The notes below the pieces were generated by a model. The model made no database searches. It was given only the letters and a program-made list of their open reading frames with translations, and was not told the DNA's origin. Shown here one piece after another: positions 5,788-6,799 of a stretch of 6,799 nt of DNA. A program made the position numbers and the translations under genes. The number at the start of each line of letters is the position of its first letter. The first letter of the stretch is position 1. Source of the DNA: an uncultured Bacilli bacterium (GTDB lineage: Bacteria; Bacillota_I; Bacilli_A; RF39; UBA660); assembly GCA_947591175.1 (NCBI GenBank), contig CANQDB010000073.1, positions 1-6,799 on the forward strand, given 5' to 3'.

Positions 5788-6799
5788 CGTAAGTTGACTT
5801 TCGGCAATCTCGCGGTAAATTGGACAATTTTTAAGTAAGTCCTGATGTTTACCGATACCTTTGACTTTACCTTCATCTAAAACGACTATTTGGTCGGCAT
5901 GCATGATCGTACTAACTCGTTGAGCAACGATAAAGACTGTGCTACCAGTGATACTCTTGTATAAAGCTTTTCTTAGTTCAGCATCTGTCTTAAAGTCAAG
6001 AGCCGAAAAACTATCGTCAAAAATATAAATTTCCGGGTGGGTTGCGATGGCTCTTGCAATTGAAAGACGTTGTTTTTGTCCTCCAGAGACATTGGTACCT
6101 CCTTGAGCAATAGTGCTATCATATTTATCTTTCTTTTCTTCAATAAAGTCTGTGGCCTGTGCAATTCTTGCCGCTTCCACCATTTCTTCTTTAGTACCAT
6201 TGGGGTTACCATAGAGAATATTGGATTCGATTGTTCCTGAGAAAAGAACTCCTTTTTGGGGAACAAAACCGATTTTTTCATGTAAATCATGTAAAGTTAC
6301 TTGGTTGATATTTACGCCATCGACTAATATTTCACCTTTCGTGACATCATATAATCTTGGAATCAAATTGATAAGAGTCGATTTACCACTTCCAGTACTA
6401 CCGATGAAAGCGGTAGTTGTTCCTGGTTCAGAGGTAAACGTAATATCCGTCAAGACATCTTCATCACTATCAGGATAACGGAAACTGACATTTTTAAATT
6501 CGACTAAACCTTTCTTTGATGAATCTAATTTTTTTACTGTTTTCTTATCAACTATACTTAATTTTTTATCTAAAACTTCATTAATTCTATTAGCTGAAAT
6601 AATTGCTCTAGGTATCATAATTGATACAATTGAAATTACTAAGAATGACATTACTATATGCATTGTGTATTGCATAACAGCCATCATATCTCCTACTTGC
6701 ATTATTCCAGAATCAACATTATGTCCACCTACCCAAATAATTAATATCATAATTGCATTCATTAAAAACATTAGTAGTGGCATCATTAATGACATAACT
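5767..6799 (-). CDS. ABC exporter half-transporter, degenerate-site partner; N-terminal part outside window
   Basis: Partner of the downstream exporter half. The frame stays open to base 6799 with no ribosome site before the first visible Met, so this is a window-edge truncation; about 230-240 residues, including the first membrane helices, are missing. Counting from the Met at 6795, residues 1-75 are the last membrane helices and the connecting helix (PRAIISANRINEVLD). The nucleotide-binding domain follows: Walker A G132-STGSGKST, Q180, signature VSGGQ (236-240), Walker B IYIFDD with D261 where Glu is normally catalytic, and AQRVST with Q292 replacing the switch His. Asp and Gln at these positions mark the degenerate-site subunit of heterodimeric exporters such as TM287. 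The gene precedes its partner in a TAATG overlap. CpG is absent from base 6504 to the edge although frequent below it, suggesting a mosaic composition. The substrate cannot be deduced. Confidence 0.92.
   Translation of the reverse strand, partial: VMSLMMPLLMFLMNAIMILIIWVGGHNVDSGIMQVGDMMAVMQYTMHIVMSFLVISIVSIMIPRAIISANRINEVLDKKLSIVDKKTVKKLDSSKKGLVEFKNVSFRYPDSDEDVLTDITFTSEPGTTTAFIGSTGSGKSTLINLIPRLYDVTKGEILVDGVNINQVTLHDLHEKIGFVPQKGVLFSGTIESNILYGNPNGTKEEMVEAARIAQATDFIEEKKDKYDSTIAQGGTNVSGGQKQRLSIARAIATHPEIYIFDDSFSALDFKTDAELRKALYKSITGSTVFIVAQRVSTIMHADQIVVLDEGKVKGIGKHQDLLKNCPIYREIAESQLTKEELDN

Overview
The window looks like a low-GC Bacillota chromosome (roughly mid-30s % GC by eye), most likely a Bacilli or Erysipelotrichia/RF39-like gut lineage. 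The lineage is inferred from family resemblance and base composition only. Trp is encoded by TGG in every gene and no gene needs UGA to be read as Trp, so the standard bacterial code fits and a Mycoplasma-type code does not. All four genes lie on the minus strand, so transcription runs from high to low coordinates.

Layout in transcription order: (1) 6799-5767, the C-terminal ~60% of an ABC exporter half-transporter, its N-terminus beyond the window. (2) 5767-3917, its complete partner half-transporter, translationally coupled through a TAATG overlap. The pair has the asymmetric catalytic residues of a TM287/288-type heterodimeric exporter. A strong rho-independent terminator follows, and its stem includes the last codons and stop of the second gene. 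(3) A 260-bp control region, 3916-3657, with a candidate promoter carrying nine G between -35 and -10, a terminator-like leader hairpin, and a second candidate promoter whose spacer is filled by a perfect dyad. (4) 3656-1503, a 717-residue secreted protein with a SipW/TasA (camelysin)-like N-terminus joined to a ladder of twelve DUF285/BspA-type leucine-rich repeats. (5) A 232-bp gap, 1502-1271, with a terminator, a perfect 12-bp palindrome and a promoter. (6) 1270-1, the N-terminal 423 residues of a class B penicillin-binding protein (FtsI/PbpB type) with a TTG start; its 3' end is beyond the window.

The ABC pair and the PBP look like ordinary cell-envelope genes. The surface protein is the accessory element: it is strongly depleted in CpG compared with its neighbours (18 in 2154 bp against about 74 in 1851 bp and 47 in 1270 bp), has nearly identical DNA repeats, and has an elaborate upstream region suggestive of switchable expression. 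The most promising lead is this combination: a TasA-like LRR adhesin candidate behind a possibly phase-variable poly-G promoter. No gene in the window encodes the SipW-type signal peptidase it would be expected to need.
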